Shown here: positions 1 through 8,785 of the stretch, piece after piece
How the letters are laid out: each line of letters begins with the position of its first letter
Numbering within the stretch: position 1 is the stretch's first letter
Source of the DNA: Bradyrhizobium sp. CSA112
GTDB lineage: Bacteria; Pseudomonadota; Alphaproteobacteria; Rhizobiales; Xanthobacteraceae
Length of the DNA stretch: 64,000 nucleotides
Assembly: GCF_029051645.1 (NCBI RefSeq)
Contig: NZ_JAACFS010000003.1
Location: 310,001 to 374,000 of the forward strand
Reading direction: 5' to 3'
Made by a program: the position numbers and the translations under genes
Notes under the pieces: generated by a model
Told to the model about the DNA's origin: nothing
The model's input: only the letters and a program-made list of their open reading frames with translations
The model's database searches: none

Positions 1-102
1 GATCTCGCCAAGGTGCCCCATCGCGGCGGCGGCGTGCTGGCGGCGATGGAAGTGCTCAAGGGGCGCGACGTCGTCGCGATGCCGAAGGCTGCCGTTGCCT
101 GA
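1..102 (+). CDS. C-terminal end of an unidentified protein (partial)
   Basis: An open frame runs from the first base to a TGA at 100-102 and gives 33 residues ending in KAAVA. It uses the same GC-rich codons as the neighbours and stops 36 bp before the next gene, so it is probably the tail of an upstream gene on the same strand, perhaps co-transcribed with the crotonase-like gene. The visible piece has no diagnostic motif and I do not recognise the family. Confidence 0.5.
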   Translation, partial: DLAKVPHRGGGVLAAMEVLKGRDVVAMPKAAVA

Positions 103-138
103 GATCATTTGACCGAAACAAAAATAGAGAGAGCTGCG

Positions 139-936
139 ATGAACGCTCCGGTAGCTGCGACCGAAGACCTGATCTATTCCGTCGAGGACGGCATCGCCCG
201 GCTGACGTTCAATCGTCCGCAGGCGCGCAACGCGCTGACCTTTGCCATGTACGAGCAAATGGCGGCGATCTGCGAGGCCATCAACAATGATCGCTCGATC
301 AAGGCGATGATCCTGACTGGCGCGGGCGACAAGGCATTCGCGTCGGGCACTGACATTTCGCAATTCCGTGCCTTCAAGACCGCACAGGACGCGCTCGACT
401 ATGAGGCGCGGATTGACCGCGTGCTCGGCGCGCTGGAGGCGTGTCGGGTGCCGACGATTGCAGCCATCGCAGGCGCCTGCACCGGCGGCGGCGCCGGTAT
501 CGCGGCATGCTGCGACATCCGCATCGGCACTGAGACGACACGGATGGGCTTTCCGATCGCGCGCACGCTCGGCAATTGCCTGTCGATGTCCAATATTTCC
601 AGGCTCGTTTCGCTGGTCGGCCCGGCGCGGACCAAGGACCTGATCTTCAAGGCGCGGCTGGTCGAGGCGCCGGAAGCGCTGGCGCTCGGGCTGCTCAACG
701 AGGTGGTGCCTGATGTAGCAACGCTGCAGCGCCGCGCCGATGAGACCGCGAAGCTCGTTGCCGGTCATGCGCCGATCACGCTCGAGGTCACCAAGGAAGC
801 GGTGCGCCGCATCCGGCGGACGTTGACCCGCGACGAGGGCGAAGACCTGATCCTGCGCGCCTATATGAGCGAGGATTTCCGCGAGGGCATGGACGCGTTC
901 CTCAACAAGCGCTCGCCGAACTGGAAAGGCAAGTAG
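139..936 (+). CDS. Crotonase-fold (enoyl-CoA hydratase/isomerase-like) protein
   Basis: This 265-residue protein has the crotonase fold: an oxyanion-hole segment near GDKAFASGTD (residues 63-72) and the glycine-rich stretch TGGGAG followed by CCDI (115-127). Family members act on acyl-CoA thioesters. In rat-type hydratases two glutamates do the chemistry. By alignment their places here are Gly120 (in GGGAG) and Ile140 (in MGFPI), so ordinary hydration is doubtful; an isomerase, decarboxylase or lyase role is possible. An in-frame TTG at 109 would lengthen the N-terminus, but the ATG at 139 is preceded by GAGAGAG at good spacing and is preferred. The downstream neighbour is convergent. Confidence 0.8.
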   Translation: MNAPVAATEDLIYSVEDGIARLTFNRPQARNALTFAMYEQMAAICEAINNDRSIKAMILTGAGDKAFASGTDISQFRAFKTAQDALDYEARIDRVLGALEACRVPTIAAIAGACTGGGAGIAACCDIRIGTETTRMGFPIARTLGNCLSMSNISRLVSLVGPARTKDLIFKARLVEAPEALALGLLNEVVPDVATLQRRADETAKLVAGHAPITLEVTKEAVRRIRRTLTRDEGEDLILRAYMSEDFREGMDAFLNKRSPNWKGK

Positions 937-960
937 GGCACAAGCGGTCAGAACCGCCCG

Positions 961-1290
961 CTATGGTTTGGCAGCCTTTCTTGCCAGTTCCATACCCAAG
1001 TCGAGCGCCGCGATACCTATTCTGTCTGAAGGGGTTGTGAGGCAACGTTGATCCATCCACGCGATGATCGCGTCGAAGTCGCCGCCACCAACCATGTCCC
1101 GTTCGCCGCTGATGTTCAGGCCACTGATGAATCCAACCAGCCAGGATTCAAAGCTTCCTTTGACGACCGCATTCTTTTTGCGATTAGTCCACGCCGTACA
1201 GGAATGAGAGCCTGCGCCAATTATTGACGAGCCGGCGTCCGCGACAGTGGAAAGAAAAGCCAGGACCAAACCAATCGCGAGCGCCTTCAT
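961..1290 (-). CDS. Small secreted protein of unknown function
   Basis: A 109-residue protein with a classical signal peptide: Lys2, a hydrophobic core of about 15 residues and a likely cleavage after ADA near residue 19. The mature part has Cys residues near CTAW and QRCL and a hydrophobic SWLVGFISGL segment. This spacing loosely recalls small periplasmic proteins of the Rap1a/Tai-like type, but the match is too weak for a name. It is convergent with the crotonase gene 24 bp away, and the collagen-like lipoprotein gene lies just upstream on the same strand. Function unknown; probably periplasmic. Confidence 0.6.
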   Translation of the reverse strand: MKALAIGLVLAFLSTVADAGSSIIGAGSHSCTAWTNRKKNAVVKGSFESWLVGFISGLNISGERDMVGGGDFDAIIAWMDQRCLTTPSDRIGIAALDLGMELARKAAKP

Positions 1291-1338
1291 GCTTCCTCGT
1301 TAGCGAGTCACTTGTCGGACCGCAGCACAATAGGATGG

Positions 1339-1731
1339 CTATGGCTTTTTGAGGCAAAGACCAATGGCAGGAGCGGTGGCGCACTTGGCGCCATCGGGTG
1401 CGCCGCCAGACGGGCAAAACACCGACACCAGATTTTCACTTGCATCGCAACTGACCTCGCGGTCGGCCTGGACCGATCTGATGGAAGTAGCAGCCGGTCC
1501 GGGATCGCCCTTTGCTCCGGGCGCACCTTGCGGTCCCTGTGGTCCTTGAGGACCCTGTTGCCCTTGCGGACCTTGTTGTCCTTGAGGGCCGGGCACGCCT
1601 TGCAAGCCCTGCGCGCCCTGCGGCCCGGCGGGTCCTTGGGGGCCAGGATCCCCTTTCGGTCCTGGATCCCGTCCACACCCGGCGAGGGTCACCGTCGCGC
1701 CCATGACGACGGCTATCAAAATCCTTCTCAT
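1339..1731 (-). CDS. Collagen-like (Gly-X-Y) lipoprotein
   Basis: A 130-residue protein with a short signal peptide ending in a lipobox (VTLAGC, Cys19), so it should be lipid-anchored. Residues 24-80 form about 19 uninterrupted Gly-X-Y triplets rich in GPQ, GQQ and GDP, the pattern that makes bacterial collagen-like triple helices. A C-terminal domain of about 50 residues follows, with Cys at 95, 106, 117 and 126 that could form two disulfides. The start is the ATG at 1729-1731. The frame stays open far upstream into other genes, but this region alone has coherent features. A trimeric surface or periplasmic stalk is the likely structure; no ligand can be inferred. Confidence 0.75.
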   Translation of the reverse strand: MRRILIAVVMGATVTLAGCGRDPGPKGDPGPQGPAGPQGAQGLQGVPGPQGQQGPQGQQGPQGPQGPQGAPGAKGDPGPAATSIRSVQADREVSCDASENLVSVFCPSGGAPDGAKCATAPAIGLCLKKP

Positions 1732-1983
1732 TCGGTTGCTCCACCTGATTGTCCTTGCAACGTGCATTAGATGGGCCCACACGCAGCCGTGCAACGGAAA
1801 AGCCGCGGCTTGAAGCGGCTGCTTCCAGCTACGAGCCTGCTGCTGCAAGGGCCTGCGCCTCATGCGAAAGTCATAGGCGGCGCATTTGCGGTGCAGCTTG
1901 AACTCTCGCCGGTTCGCTCGCACAATGGCGTGGCGGGCAATGATAATTTTTCTAAATACAACAATGACATATGGGAGAAACTC

Positions 1984-2970
1984 GTGGGACAGATGCTGAA
2001 AGCCGCGGCCGCCTTGACGGCCATGATCGCAAGCACCCCGGCGCTTGCCGCCTGGGAGCCGACCAAGCCGGTCGAAATCGTGGTCGCAGCCGGCGCCGGC
2101 GGCGCCTCCGACCAGATGGCGCGGATGATGCAAGCGGCGATTCAGAAGAACAATCTGATGAAGCAGCCGATGGTGGTGTCGCTCAAGGGCGGGGCGTCCG
2201 GCGCCGAGGCGCTGATGTACATGAAGTCCAGCGACGGCGACGCCAACAAGGTGCTGATCGCCTATTCCCTGATCTACATGCTGCCGCTGTCGGCCAAGAT
2301 TCCCTTCAACTGGCGCGATCTGACGCCGGTGTCGGTCGTCGCGATGGATCAATTCGTGCTGTGGGACAATGCCGACGGACCGAAGACGGTGAAGGACTTC
2401 ATCGCGGCCGCCAAGGCGGCAAGCTCGCCGTTCAAAATGGGCGGTACCGGCTCCAAGCGCGAGGATCACGTGTTGACCGTGTTCATGGAGCAGAAGACCG
2501 GCGCGAAATTCTCCTATCTGCCGTACAAGTCCGGCGGCGAGGCGGCGACGCAACTGGTCGGCAAGCACACCGAAGCCAACGTCAACAATCCTTCCGAGAA
2601 TCTGGAAGTCTGGCGTGCCGGCCAGGTCCGTGCGCTGTGCGTGTTCGACAAGGAGCGCATCTCCTACAAGACCAAAGTCACCGAAACCCAATCGTGGAAC
2701 GACATCCCGACCTGCAAGGAGGAGGGGCTCGACGTGCAGTACCTGATGCTGCGCGCGATGTTCCTGCCGGGCAAGGTCACGCCTGAACAGCAGGCATTCT
2801 ATGTCGACCTGTTCCAGAAGGTGACGCAGACAGCAGAGTACAAGGACTATATGGAGAAGCAGGCGCTCAAGCCGATCTTCCTGACCGGCAAGGACATGCT
2901 GAAGTTCCTCGAGGAGGACGACAAGCTCAACAACTCGCTGATGAACGAAGCGGGCTTCGTCGCGAAGTAG
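1984..2970 (+). CDS. tctC: TctC-family periplasmic solute-binding protein
   Basis: A 328-residue extracytoplasmic binding protein of the tripartite tricarboxylate transporter (TTT) family. It begins with a Sec signal peptide (hydrophobic core [11 protein letters not shown], cleavage after PALA) followed by the typical [10 protein letters not shown] start of mature TctC/Bug proteins and a GGASDQMAR ligand loop. Its length is normal for the family. The GTG at 1984 is chosen because GGGAG lies 7 bases upstream; an ATG at 1993 is an alternative. The membrane partners tctB and tctA are on the same strand but 2.8 kb downstream, separated by the salvage genes. TctC proteins bind small carboxylates; the actual ligand is unknown. 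Confidence 0.85.
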   Translation: MGQMLKAAAALTAMIASTPALAAWEPTKPVEIVVAAGAGGASDQMARMMQAAIQKNNLMKQPMVVSLKGGASGAEALMYMKSSDGDANKVLIAYSLIYMLPLSAKIPFNWRDLTPVSVVAMDQFVLWDNADGPKTVKDFIAAAKAASSPFKMGGTGSKREDHVLTVFMEQKTGAKFSYLPYKSGGEAATQLVGKHTEANVNNPSENLEVWRAGQVRALCVFDKERISYKTKVTETQSWNDIPTCKEEGLDVQYLMLRAMFLPGKVTPEQQAFYVDLFQKVTQTAEYKDYMEKQALKPIFLTGKDMLKFLEEDDKLNNSLMNEAGFVAK

Positions 2971-2978
2971 GCCGATCG

Positions 2979-3629
2979 TTATTTGTCGGCAGGACCGTAC
3001 CCTGCGATCCTGCCGAGAACGTTTTCGATCTCTGCCTTCGAGAGCAGCCGCGGTGTCCCGATCTGCAGGCAGCCGTGATATTGCCGCGCCAGCGTTTCGA
3101 CTTCGACGGCAAGCCACATCGCTTTCGAAAGCGATGCGCCGACTGCGATCATGCCATGGTGTTCCAGCAGGCAGGCTTGCCTGCCTTCCAGAGCGCGCAC
3201 GGCGTGCTCTGAAAGCTCCTGCGTGCCGAAGGTCGCGTAGGGCGCGAGGCGGATGGTGTCGCCGCCGGCGCACGCGATCATGTAGTGTATCGGTGGAATT
3301 TCCAGGCCCATGATGGCGAGGATCGTCGAATAGGGCGGGTGGGCATGGACCACCGCATTGATTTCGGGCCGGGCTCTGAGGATGTCGAGGTGAAATCGCC
3401 ACTCGCTTGACGGCCGTCGGGCGGGATCGTGCGAGCCGTCCAGGCCCATGAACACGATCTGCTCGGGTTGCATTGCCTCGTAGGGCGTGCTGGTCGGCGT
3501 GATCAGCAGGCCCTCGCCGTGGCGCAGGCTGATATTTCCTGACGTTCCCTGATTGATGCCGAGCGCATTCATGCTGCGGCAGGCATCGATGATGGATTGA
3601 CGTTTTTCCCTGTCGTTCCTGGCCGGCAT
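2979..3629 (-). CDS. ald2: Class II aldolase (Ald2-like, methylthio/deoxy-ribulose-1-phosphate aldolase candidate)
   Basis: A 216-residue zinc-dependent class II aldolase/adducin domain. Visible are the phosphate-binding GTSGNIS segment, the catalytic acid region in YEAM, the metal ligands HAH near the middle and a third histidine in LLEHHG. The family cleaves sugar-1-phosphates to dihydroxyacetone phosphate and an aldehyde. It is divergent from mtnP across 91 bp and next to mtnA. This matches the 'DHAP shunt', in which MtnP, MtnA and the aldolase Ald2 convert methylthioadenosine or 5'-deoxyadenosine to DHAP plus an aldehyde. The start at 3627-3629 follows AGGGG; a longer frame exists but lacks family similarity. 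Fuculose-phosphate aldolase activity is an alternative. The symbol is by context. Confidence 0.72.
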   Translation of the reverse strand: MPARNDREKRQSIIDACRSMNALGINQGTSGNISLRHGEGLLITPTSTPYEAMQPEQIVFMGLDGSHDPARRPSSEWRFHLDILRARPEINAVVHAHPPYSTILAIMGLEIPPIHYMIACAGGDTIRLAPYATFGTQELSEHAVRALEGRQACLLEHHGMIAVGASLSKAMWLAVEVETLARQYHGCLQIGTPRLLSKAEIENVLGRIAGYGPADK

Positions 3630-3720
3630 TTTGAGACCCCTTGCAACCGCGCGACAATGCTTGATTATTGCGTCGCAGTATAGTCGAACATCTTGCGTGA
3701 AATCCTGACTGGGAGAAGTC

Positions 3721-4596
3721 ATGACGCGTGCCGTGCTTGGCATCATCGGCGGATCCGGCATCTACGACCTGCCGGGGCTGGAGGACGTCCGCGAGGAGAC
3801 CATCGAGAGCCCCTGGGGCGAGCCGTCGGCAGCCCTGACGCGCGGCGTTATCGCCGGGCTGCCGATTGTGTTCCTGCCGCGGCACGGCAAGGGGCATGTG
3901 CTTTCGCCCTCCGACATCAACTACCGCGCCAATATCGACGTGCTGAAGCGGGCAGGGGTCACCGACCTGGTTTCGCTCTCGGCCTGCGGTTCGTTCAGGG
4001 AGGAACTGCCGCCGGGCATCTTCGTACTGGTCGATCAGTTCGTCGACCGAACCTACAAGCGCGAGAGTTCCTTTTTCGGCAAGGGCTGCGTCGCTCACGT
4101 CTCGATGGCCCATCCGGTGTCGCCGCGGCTGCATGTGCACCTCGTGGCGGCCGCCAAGGCTGAAGGCATCGAAGCGGTACAGGGCGGCACGTATGTGTGC
4201 ATGGAAGGCCCGCAATTCTCCAGCCTCGCCGAGAGCTTGACGTACAAGGCGCAGGGCCATTCGGTGATCGGCATGACAAACATGCCCGAGGCAAAACTCG
4301 CCCGTGAGGCCGAGATCTGCTACGCCAGCGTGGCGATGGTCACCGATTTCGATTGCTGGCATCCCGATCACGACGCCGTCACTGTGCAGGACATCATTCG
4401 CGTGCTGAACTCGAATGCCGGGAAGGCCAAGGCGCTCGTTGCGCGTCTCGCCAGGGATTTCCCGCGCGAGCATGAGCCTTGTCCTGTTGGATCGGACAAG
4501 GCGCTCGACACTGCACTGATCACGGCGCCGGAAGCGCGCGATGCCAGGTTGCTCGCCAAGCTCGATGCGGTGGCTGGAAGGGTGCTGAACTCATGA
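3721..4596 (+). CDS. mtnP: S-methyl-5'-thioadenosine phosphorylase
   Basis: A 291-residue purine nucleoside phosphorylase family enzyme that splits methylthioadenosine (and often 5'-deoxyadenosine) with phosphate into adenine and the 1-phosphosugar. Seen are the N-terminal phosphate loop [11 protein letters not shown], the PRHGKGH motif (phosphate binding), the substrate-site segment [11 protein letters not shown] and [13 protein letters not shown]. The C-terminal region contains VTDFDCWH, the purine-contact region. The length is normal for MtnP. GGGAG is 7 bases before the ATG. The gene overlaps mtnA by four bases (ATGA), so the two are translationally coupled. Confidence 0.93.
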   Translation: MTRAVLGIIGGSGIYDLPGLEDVREETIESPWGEPSAALTRGVIAGLPIVFLPRHGKGHVLSPSDINYRANIDVLKRAGVTDLVSLSACGSFREELPPGIFVLVDQFVDRTYKRESSFFGKGCVAHVSMAHPVSPRLHVHLVAAAKAEGIEAVQGGTYVCMEGPQFSSLAESLTYKAQGHSVIGMTNMPEAKLAREAEICYASVAMVTDFDCWHPDHDAVTVQDIIRVLNSNAGKAKALVARLARDFPREHEPCPVGSDKALDTALITAPEARDARLLAKLDAVAGRVLNS

Positions 4597-5696
4597 AGGT
4601 GGACGGCCGGCATTTTCGCAGCATCTGGCTCGAGGACGACGGCTGGACGGTCGGCGCGATCGACCAGCGGCGGTTGCCGCATGAATTCGTGGTGGCGCAT
4701 ATCGCGAGCGCTGAGGACGCGACCGAGGCTATCCGTTCCATGCTGGTGCGCGGTGCGCCGCTGATTGGCGCCACTGCGGCTTACGGCATGGCACTCGCCA
4801 TGCAGACGGATGCTTCCGATCCGGCGCTCGACCGCGCCTATGCCATGTTGCTGGCGGCGCGGCCCACGGCGGTCAACCTGAAATGGGCGCTCGACGAGAT
4901 GCAACGATTGCTTCAGCCGCTGCCGGCGTCCGGGCGCGCTGCGGCGGCCTATAAGCGCGCCGGCGAAATCGCCGAGGAGGACGTCGCGATCAACCAGGGG
5001 ATCGGCCGGCACGGGCTGGCGCTGATCGAACAGATCGCGGCAGGGAAGCGGCCGGGCGAGCCCGTCAACATCCTGACCCATTGCAACGCCGGCTGGCTCG
5101 CCACGGTGGACTGGGGCACGGCGACCGCCCCGATCTACCTCGCGCATGATAGCGGCCTGAAGGTCCATGTCTGGGTCGACGAGACCCGGCCGCGCAATCA
5201 GGGCGCCTCGCTGACCGCCTGGGAACTCGGCCATCACGGCGTGCCGCATACGGTCATCGCCGACAACACGGGCGGCCACCTGATGCAGCACCGGATGGTG
5301 GATCTCGCGATCGTCGGCACCGACCGGGTGACCGCCGGCGGCGACGTCTGCAACAAGATCGGCACCTATCTGAAGGCACTCGCCGCGCACGACAACGGCG
5401 TGCCGTTCTATGTTGCACTGCCGTCGCCGACCATCGACTTTAGTATCGATGACGGCATCAGGCAGATTCCGATCGAACAGCGCAGCACGGAGGAGGTGGC
5501 GACTATGACCGGCCGCACCGCCGACGGACGCGTCGAGACCGTGCGCGTGGTTCCCGATGGCTCGCCTGTGGCCAATTACGCCTTCGATGTCACGCCGGCG
5601 CGGCTGGTGACGGGGCTGATCACCGAACGCGGCCTGCTGCGTCCCGAGCGTGCTGCACTTGCGAGCGCATTCCCGGAGCGCAGCGCGGGACATTGA
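4593..5696 (+). CDS. mtnA: S-methyl-5-thioribose-1-phosphate isomerase
   Basis: A 367-residue MtnA of the eIF2B-like isomerase fold, converting 5-methylthioribose-1-phosphate to the ribulose form. Diagnostic segments are [14 protein letters not shown] near the N-terminus, [10 protein letters not shown] with the catalytic cysteine, [10 protein letters not shown], and [12 protein letters not shown] with the catalytic aspartate, followed by NKIGTY. The start overlaps the mtnP stop (ATGA at 4593). With mtnP and the divergent aldolase it forms a compact three-enzyme salvage set. No mtnB, mtnC or mtnD of the aerobic methionine salvage pathway is in the window, which favours the DHAP-shunt interpretation. 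Confidence 0.92.
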   Translation: MKVDGRHFRSIWLEDDGWTVGAIDQRRLPHEFVVAHIASAEDATEAIRSMLVRGAPLIGATAAYGMALAMQTDASDPALDRAYAMLLAARPTAVNLKWALDEMQRLLQPLPASGRAAAAYKRAGEIAEEDVAINQGIGRHGLALIEQIAAGKRPGEPVNILTHCNAGWLATVDWGTATAPIYLAHDSGLKVHVWVDETRPRNQGASLTAWELGHHGVPHTVIADNTGGHLMQHRMVDLAIVGTDRVTAGGDVCNKIGTYLKALAAHDNGVPFYVALPSPTIDFSIDDGIRQIPIEQRSTEEVATMTGRTADGRVETVRVVPDGSPVANYAFDVTPARLVTGLITERGLLRPERAALASAFPERSAGH

Positions 5697-5753
5697 CGCC
5701 AGCGACATCGGCACGTATCCCCGTTCGATACCGTATCGGGGGTCACCGTCTCC

Positions 5754-6296
5754 ATGTCCAACACCGACATCGAAATCGTCGTCGAGGATCCGACCGCACC
5801 CGAGGCGGACTCGCCTCAGGTAGCGAGTGTTCGCGCGGTCGACGTCGTCGTCTGCCTCCTGCTGCTCGCGCTCGCGCTGACGCTCGGGTACGACAATTGG
5901 CGCACGGGAGCCGGCTGGGAATCGACCGGCCCGCAGTCCGGCTATTTTCCGTTCTATCTTTCGATCATCCTCGGTGGTGCCAGCCTTTATGGACTGGTCG
6001 CCGCGTTCCTCTCGCGCAAGGAGGCTTCCGAGGTCTTCGTGACGCGGGCGCAACTTCGCCGCGTGATGGCGGTATTGGTGCCGACGCTGCTGTTCTGTCT
6101 CGCCATGCAGTTCCTCGGGCTCTATGTCGCGAGCTTCCTCCTGATCGCCGGTTTTATGCGCATGGTCGGCAAGATCGCGCTGTGGAAGTCGTTGCTCACC
6201 GCCCTCGTGTTCACCGCCGTGATGTTCGTGACCTTCGACATCGCCTTCGACGTCATCATGCCAAAGGGCCCGCTCGAAGCGGCGCTCGGCCGCTAG
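5754..6296 (+). CDS. tctB: TctB-family small membrane subunit
   Basis: A 180-residue integral membrane protein with four hydrophobic segments: about residues 28-47, 62-84, 99-135 (two close helices) and 142-165. This layout, and the GPQSGYFPFYLS motif after the first helix, are typical of the small TctB subunit of TTT transporters. It follows mtnA by 57 bp and precedes tctA by 21 bp, so mtnP-mtnA-tctB-tctA could be one transcript. TctB is required with TctA for secondary transport driven by ion gradients. Confidence 0.85.
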   Translation: MSNTDIEIVVEDPTAPEADSPQVASVRAVDVVVCLLLLALALTLGYDNWRTGAGWESTGPQSGYFPFYLSIILGGASLYGLVAAFLSRKEASEVFVTRAQLRRVMAVLVPTLLFCLAMQFLGLYVASFLLIAGFMRMVGKIALWKSLLTALVFTAVMFVTFDIAFDVIMPKGPLEAALGR

Positions 6297-6317
6297 TAGG
6301 GTCGGTGGGACGTAGCC

Positions 6318-7829
6318 ATGGAAGCGCTCGGCCTCTTGATGCACGGTTTTGCTGTGCTGCTGACCTGGAAGACGCTGCTGCTGATGATGCTCGGGCTGGT
6401 ACTCGGCATTTTCGTCGGCGTGCTGCCCGGCCTCGGCGGTCCGAATGGCGTCGCGATCCTGCTGCCGCTAACGTTTACGATGGATCCGACCTCGGCCATC
6501 GTGATGCTGTCGTGCATCTATTGGGGCGCGCTGTTCGGCGGCGCCATCACCTCGATCCTGTTCAACATTCCGGGCGAAGCCTGGTCGGTCGCGACCACCT
6601 TCGACGGATATCCGATGGCGCAGCAGGGCAGGGCGGCGGAAGCGCTGACCGCAGCCTTCACCTCGTCGTTCATCGGCTCGCTGGTCGCGGTGATGCTGAT
6701 CACCTTCCTGGCGCCGATGATCTCGTCGTTCGCGCTGAAATTCGGACCGCCGGAATTCTTTGCCGTGTATCTCTTGACCTTCTGCTCGTTTGTCGGCCTC
6801 GGCCGCGAAGCCAAGCACAAAACGGTCATTTCGATGTCGCTCGGCCTCTTGCTCGCCGGCATCGGCATGGACACCGTATCTGGCCAGTTGCGCATGACCT
6901 TCGGTTCGGCGGAACTGTTGCGCGGCGTCAACTTCCTGGTCGCGGTTATCGGCCTGTTCGGCATCAGCGAGATCCTGCTGACGATGGAGGAGCGTCTCGC
7001 GCTGCGCGGCCATGCCGCCGGCATCTCCTTGCGCGTGGTGCTGTCGGTCTGGAAGGATCTGCCGAAATACTGGGTGACGCTGTTCCGCTCGTCCTTCATC
7101 GGCTGCTGGCTCGGCATCACGCCGGGCGGCGCGATCGCTGCTTCCTTCATGGGCTACAACCTCGCCAAGCGCTTCTCGAAGGATCAGGACAGCTTTGGCA
7201 AGGGCCGCATCGAGGGCGTGTTCGCGCCGGAGACTGCGGCACACGCTTCCGGCACCGCGGCGCTGCTGCCGATGCTTGCGCTCGGCATTCCCGGCTCCGG
7301 CACCGCGGCGATCCTGCTCGGCGGATTGATGGTGTGGGGCCTCAATCCCGGGCCGCTTTTGTTCGTCGAGCACAAGGACTTTGTCTGGGGCCTGATCGCG
7401 TCGATGTATCTGGGCAATGTCGTCGGCCTCGTGCTGGTGCTGACGACGGTGCCGATCTTTGCCTCCATCCTGCGTGTGCCGTTCGCGGCCGTCGCGCCGA
7501 TGATCGTGGTGTCCTGCGCGATCGGCGCCTACGCGATCCAGAACGCGATGTTCGATATCTGGCTGATGCTGGGGTTTGGCGTTGTCGGCTACGCATTTAA
7601 GAAGATCGGAATTCCGCTCGCGCCGTTCACGCTGGCGCTGGTGCTCGGCAACCGCGCCGAGGACGCCTTCCGCCTGTCGATGATCGGCTCCGGCGGCGAC
7701 ATGAAAGTGTTCTGGTCGAACGGCTTGGTCGGTTCGATCACGACACTTGCGATCGTGCTCCTGTTCTGGCCTGTCATCGACAAGGCGTTCAGCAGCGTTA
7801 CGCGCATGCTGCGGCCGGCGAAGGCGTAG
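6318..7829 (+). CDS. tctA: TctA-family large membrane subunit
   Basis: A 503-residue polytopic membrane protein with about 11-12 predicted helices. It carries the TctA signatures: the N-terminal glycine-rich VLPGLGGPNGVAILLPLTF stretch, a second internal copy around GSGTAAILLGGLMVWGLNPG, and FNIPGEAWSV after helix 3. It is the transport channel of the TTT system, working with TctB and the periplasmic TctC. It is last in the plus-strand run; beyond it lie two inverted repeats, then converging genes. The substrate cannot be read from sequence, but nesting around methylthioadenosine-salvage genes is suggestive. Confidence 0.92.
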   Translation: MEALGLLMHGFAVLLTWKTLLLMMLGLVLGIFVGVLPGLGGPNGVAILLPLTFTMDPTSAIVMLSCIYWGALFGGAITSILFNIPGEAWSVATTFDGYPMAQQGRAAEALTAAFTSSFIGSLVAVMLITFLAPMISSFALKFGPPEFFAVYLLTFCSFVGLGREAKHKTVISMSLGLLLAGIGMDTVSGQLRMTFGSAELLRGVNFLVAVIGLFGISEILLTMEERLALRGHAAGISLRVVLSVWKDLPKYWVTLFRSSFIGCWLGITPGGAIAASFMGYNLAKRFSKDQDSFGKGRIEGVFAPETAAHASGTAALLPMLALGIPGSGTAAILLGGLMVWGLNPGPLLFVEHKDFVWGLIASMYLGNVVGLVLVLTTVPIFASILRVPFAAVAPMIVVSCAIGAYAIQNAMFDIWLMLGFGVVGYAFKKIGIPLAPFTLALVLGNRAEDAFRLSMIGSGGDMKVFWSNGLVGSITTLAIVLLFWPVIDKAFSSVTRMLRPAKA

Positions 7830-7869
7830 CGACCTAGGCTCGCAAGATTCAATTTTCAAACAGCCTGTA

Positions 7870-7897
7870 CCCCGGATGAGCGAAGCGATATCCGGGG
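7870..7897. repeat. Short inverted repeat (CCCCGGAT/ATCCGGGG)
   Basis: CCCCGGAT and ATCCGGGG flank a core containing GAGCGAAGCG, forming an 8-bp stem 41 bp after the tctA stop. The GAGCGAAGCG core is shared with the larger repeat just downstream, so both look like members of dispersed intergenic repeat families of this bacterial group. It may also act in ending tctA transcription, though no T-run follows. Confidence 0.6.
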
Positions 7898-7944
7898 CTG
7901 TGTGTTCTTGACCCGATCCGGAGCATTCGACGTTCGTCAGAAAT

Positions 7945-8026
7945 GTAGGATGGGTAGAGCGAAGCGAAACCCATCGCGGCATGAACGCTTGTCATGATGG
8001 GTTTCGCTTCGCTCTACCCATCCTAC
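7945..8026. repeat. Perfect 31-bp inverted repeat, dispersed intergenic element
   Basis: Bases 7945-7975 and 7996-8026 are perfect reverse complements (31 bp each) around a 20-base centre. The arms contain GGGTAGAGCGAAGCGAAACC, which I recognise as a frequent intergenic repeat in Bradyrhizobium-type genomes. It sits between the convergent tctA and the 8.1-kb hypothetical gene, where a bidirectional terminator would be placed. The long stem could serve as a processing or termination hairpin, but there is no poly-T tail. Confidence 0.8.
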
Positions 8027-8110
8027 GGTCCTGGTGTTTTTCGGATGGAGCGGGCCCCATTGCTACTTTGCATGGGGTTGTTTTCGCAATTTTGCTGACC
8101 GTCGACTCTC

Positions 8111-8770
8111 CTAGCGCGGCAGCAGCCGCTTCGGCAGGCTGAAGGCGAGCCGGTAGAGCGGCAGGTTGTCGATAGCGCCGTGATCCTCGGCGGGCAACGT
8201 CTTGCGCGCATGATGGAGGGCGTCGCGGACCGCGGCTTCGTCCAGTCCCTCGATCAGCAGCAAAGCGGCGAAGGAGCCGTCGTTGCTTCGCATGCCCTTC
8301 TCGCGCGTCCTGATCGAGGTGTGTGCCACGTCGGTGAGCAGGACCCGCGCTGCGATGATGCGGTCGAGGCGGGCGAACTCGGCGACAAGGTTAGCTGCGT
8401 CCCAGGACGGCGCGGCGTCGAGGCGCAGGGGAGCGACGATGCCGCCCTGGCCGGTCCCGGATGAGGCTGCGATGCGGCCGCCGCCCCGCGCGAAATTGCC
8501 GAGCCGGGGCATGATGCGCTGCGACCACGGCGTCGGCGCGTTCAGCCGCGCCAGATAGTCCGCACCGCCTACGACGCGCTCGTCCTCGAGCTCGTATAGG
8601 ATGAAGTAGCGGTTCACCGAGACGCTCAGCGCACGGAAGATGCGGCACGCCAGGAAACCGTTGATGCCGACGCGCTCAGCGGCATGTTCGCGCGTGATCC
8701 AGTGCGCCCAATCGGTTTCGTCCTGCGGCGCGAGGTCGCTCCAGATCGCGAGATAGCCGGCTCCCTGCAT
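8111..8770 (-). CDS. Hypothetical protein, EthD/dimeric alpha-beta-barrel-like
   Basis: A 219-residue protein without signal peptide or membrane segments. The N-terminal half has the W-x2-EH-x2-ER...GF pattern (WITREHAAERVGINGF) followed by a Tyr-rich strand (RYFILYELED) and PTPWS, which recalls EthD/DUF4286-like small barrel proteins. The second half may be a degenerate repeat of the domain. It is the last gene of the dctP-dctQ-dctM-aroQ operon. ATG 8768-8770 is preferred because GGAG lies six bases upstream; ATG 8780-8782, four bases after the aroQ stop codon, is an alternative. A ligand-binding or isomerase-like role in the same pathway is possible but unproven. Confidence 0.6.
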   Translation of the reverse strand: MQGAGYLAIWSDLAPQDETDWAHWITREHAAERVGINGFLACRIFRALSVSVNRYFILYELEDERVVGGADYLARLNAPTPWSQRIMPRLGNFARGGGRIAASSGTGQGGIVAPLRLDAAPSWDAANLVAEFARLDRIIAARVLLTDVAHTSIRTREKGMRSNDGSFAALLLIEGLDEAAVRDALHHARKTLPAEDHGAIDNLPLYRLAFSLPKRLLPR

Positions 8771-8785
8771 GTCAGGCTCCATCCG

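Noticed and set aside
1540..1680. Repetitive DNA resembling a tandem or CRISPR-like array
   Set aside because: The units are short, vary, lack spacers and translate to Gly-X-Y triplets of the lipoprotein.
1339..4473. A minus-strand open frame of 1044 codons covering tctC, the aldolase and mtnP regions
   Set aside because: It is a GC-rich shadow frame. Its internal composition (His/Arg-rich) has no domain, it overlaps well-supported genes, and only its last 130 codons form a real lipoprotein.
4368..7982. Very long minus-strand and alternate-frame open frames over mtnA, tctB and tctA
   Set aside because: Shadow frames of the high-GC third codon position; Arg/His/Gln-rich with no recognisable family, while the plus-strand frames have clear motifs.
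7945..8026. Calling the 31-bp inverted repeat a simple Rho-independent terminator
   Set aside because: The stem is too long, there is no T-run on either strand, and the sequence matches a dispersed repeat type.
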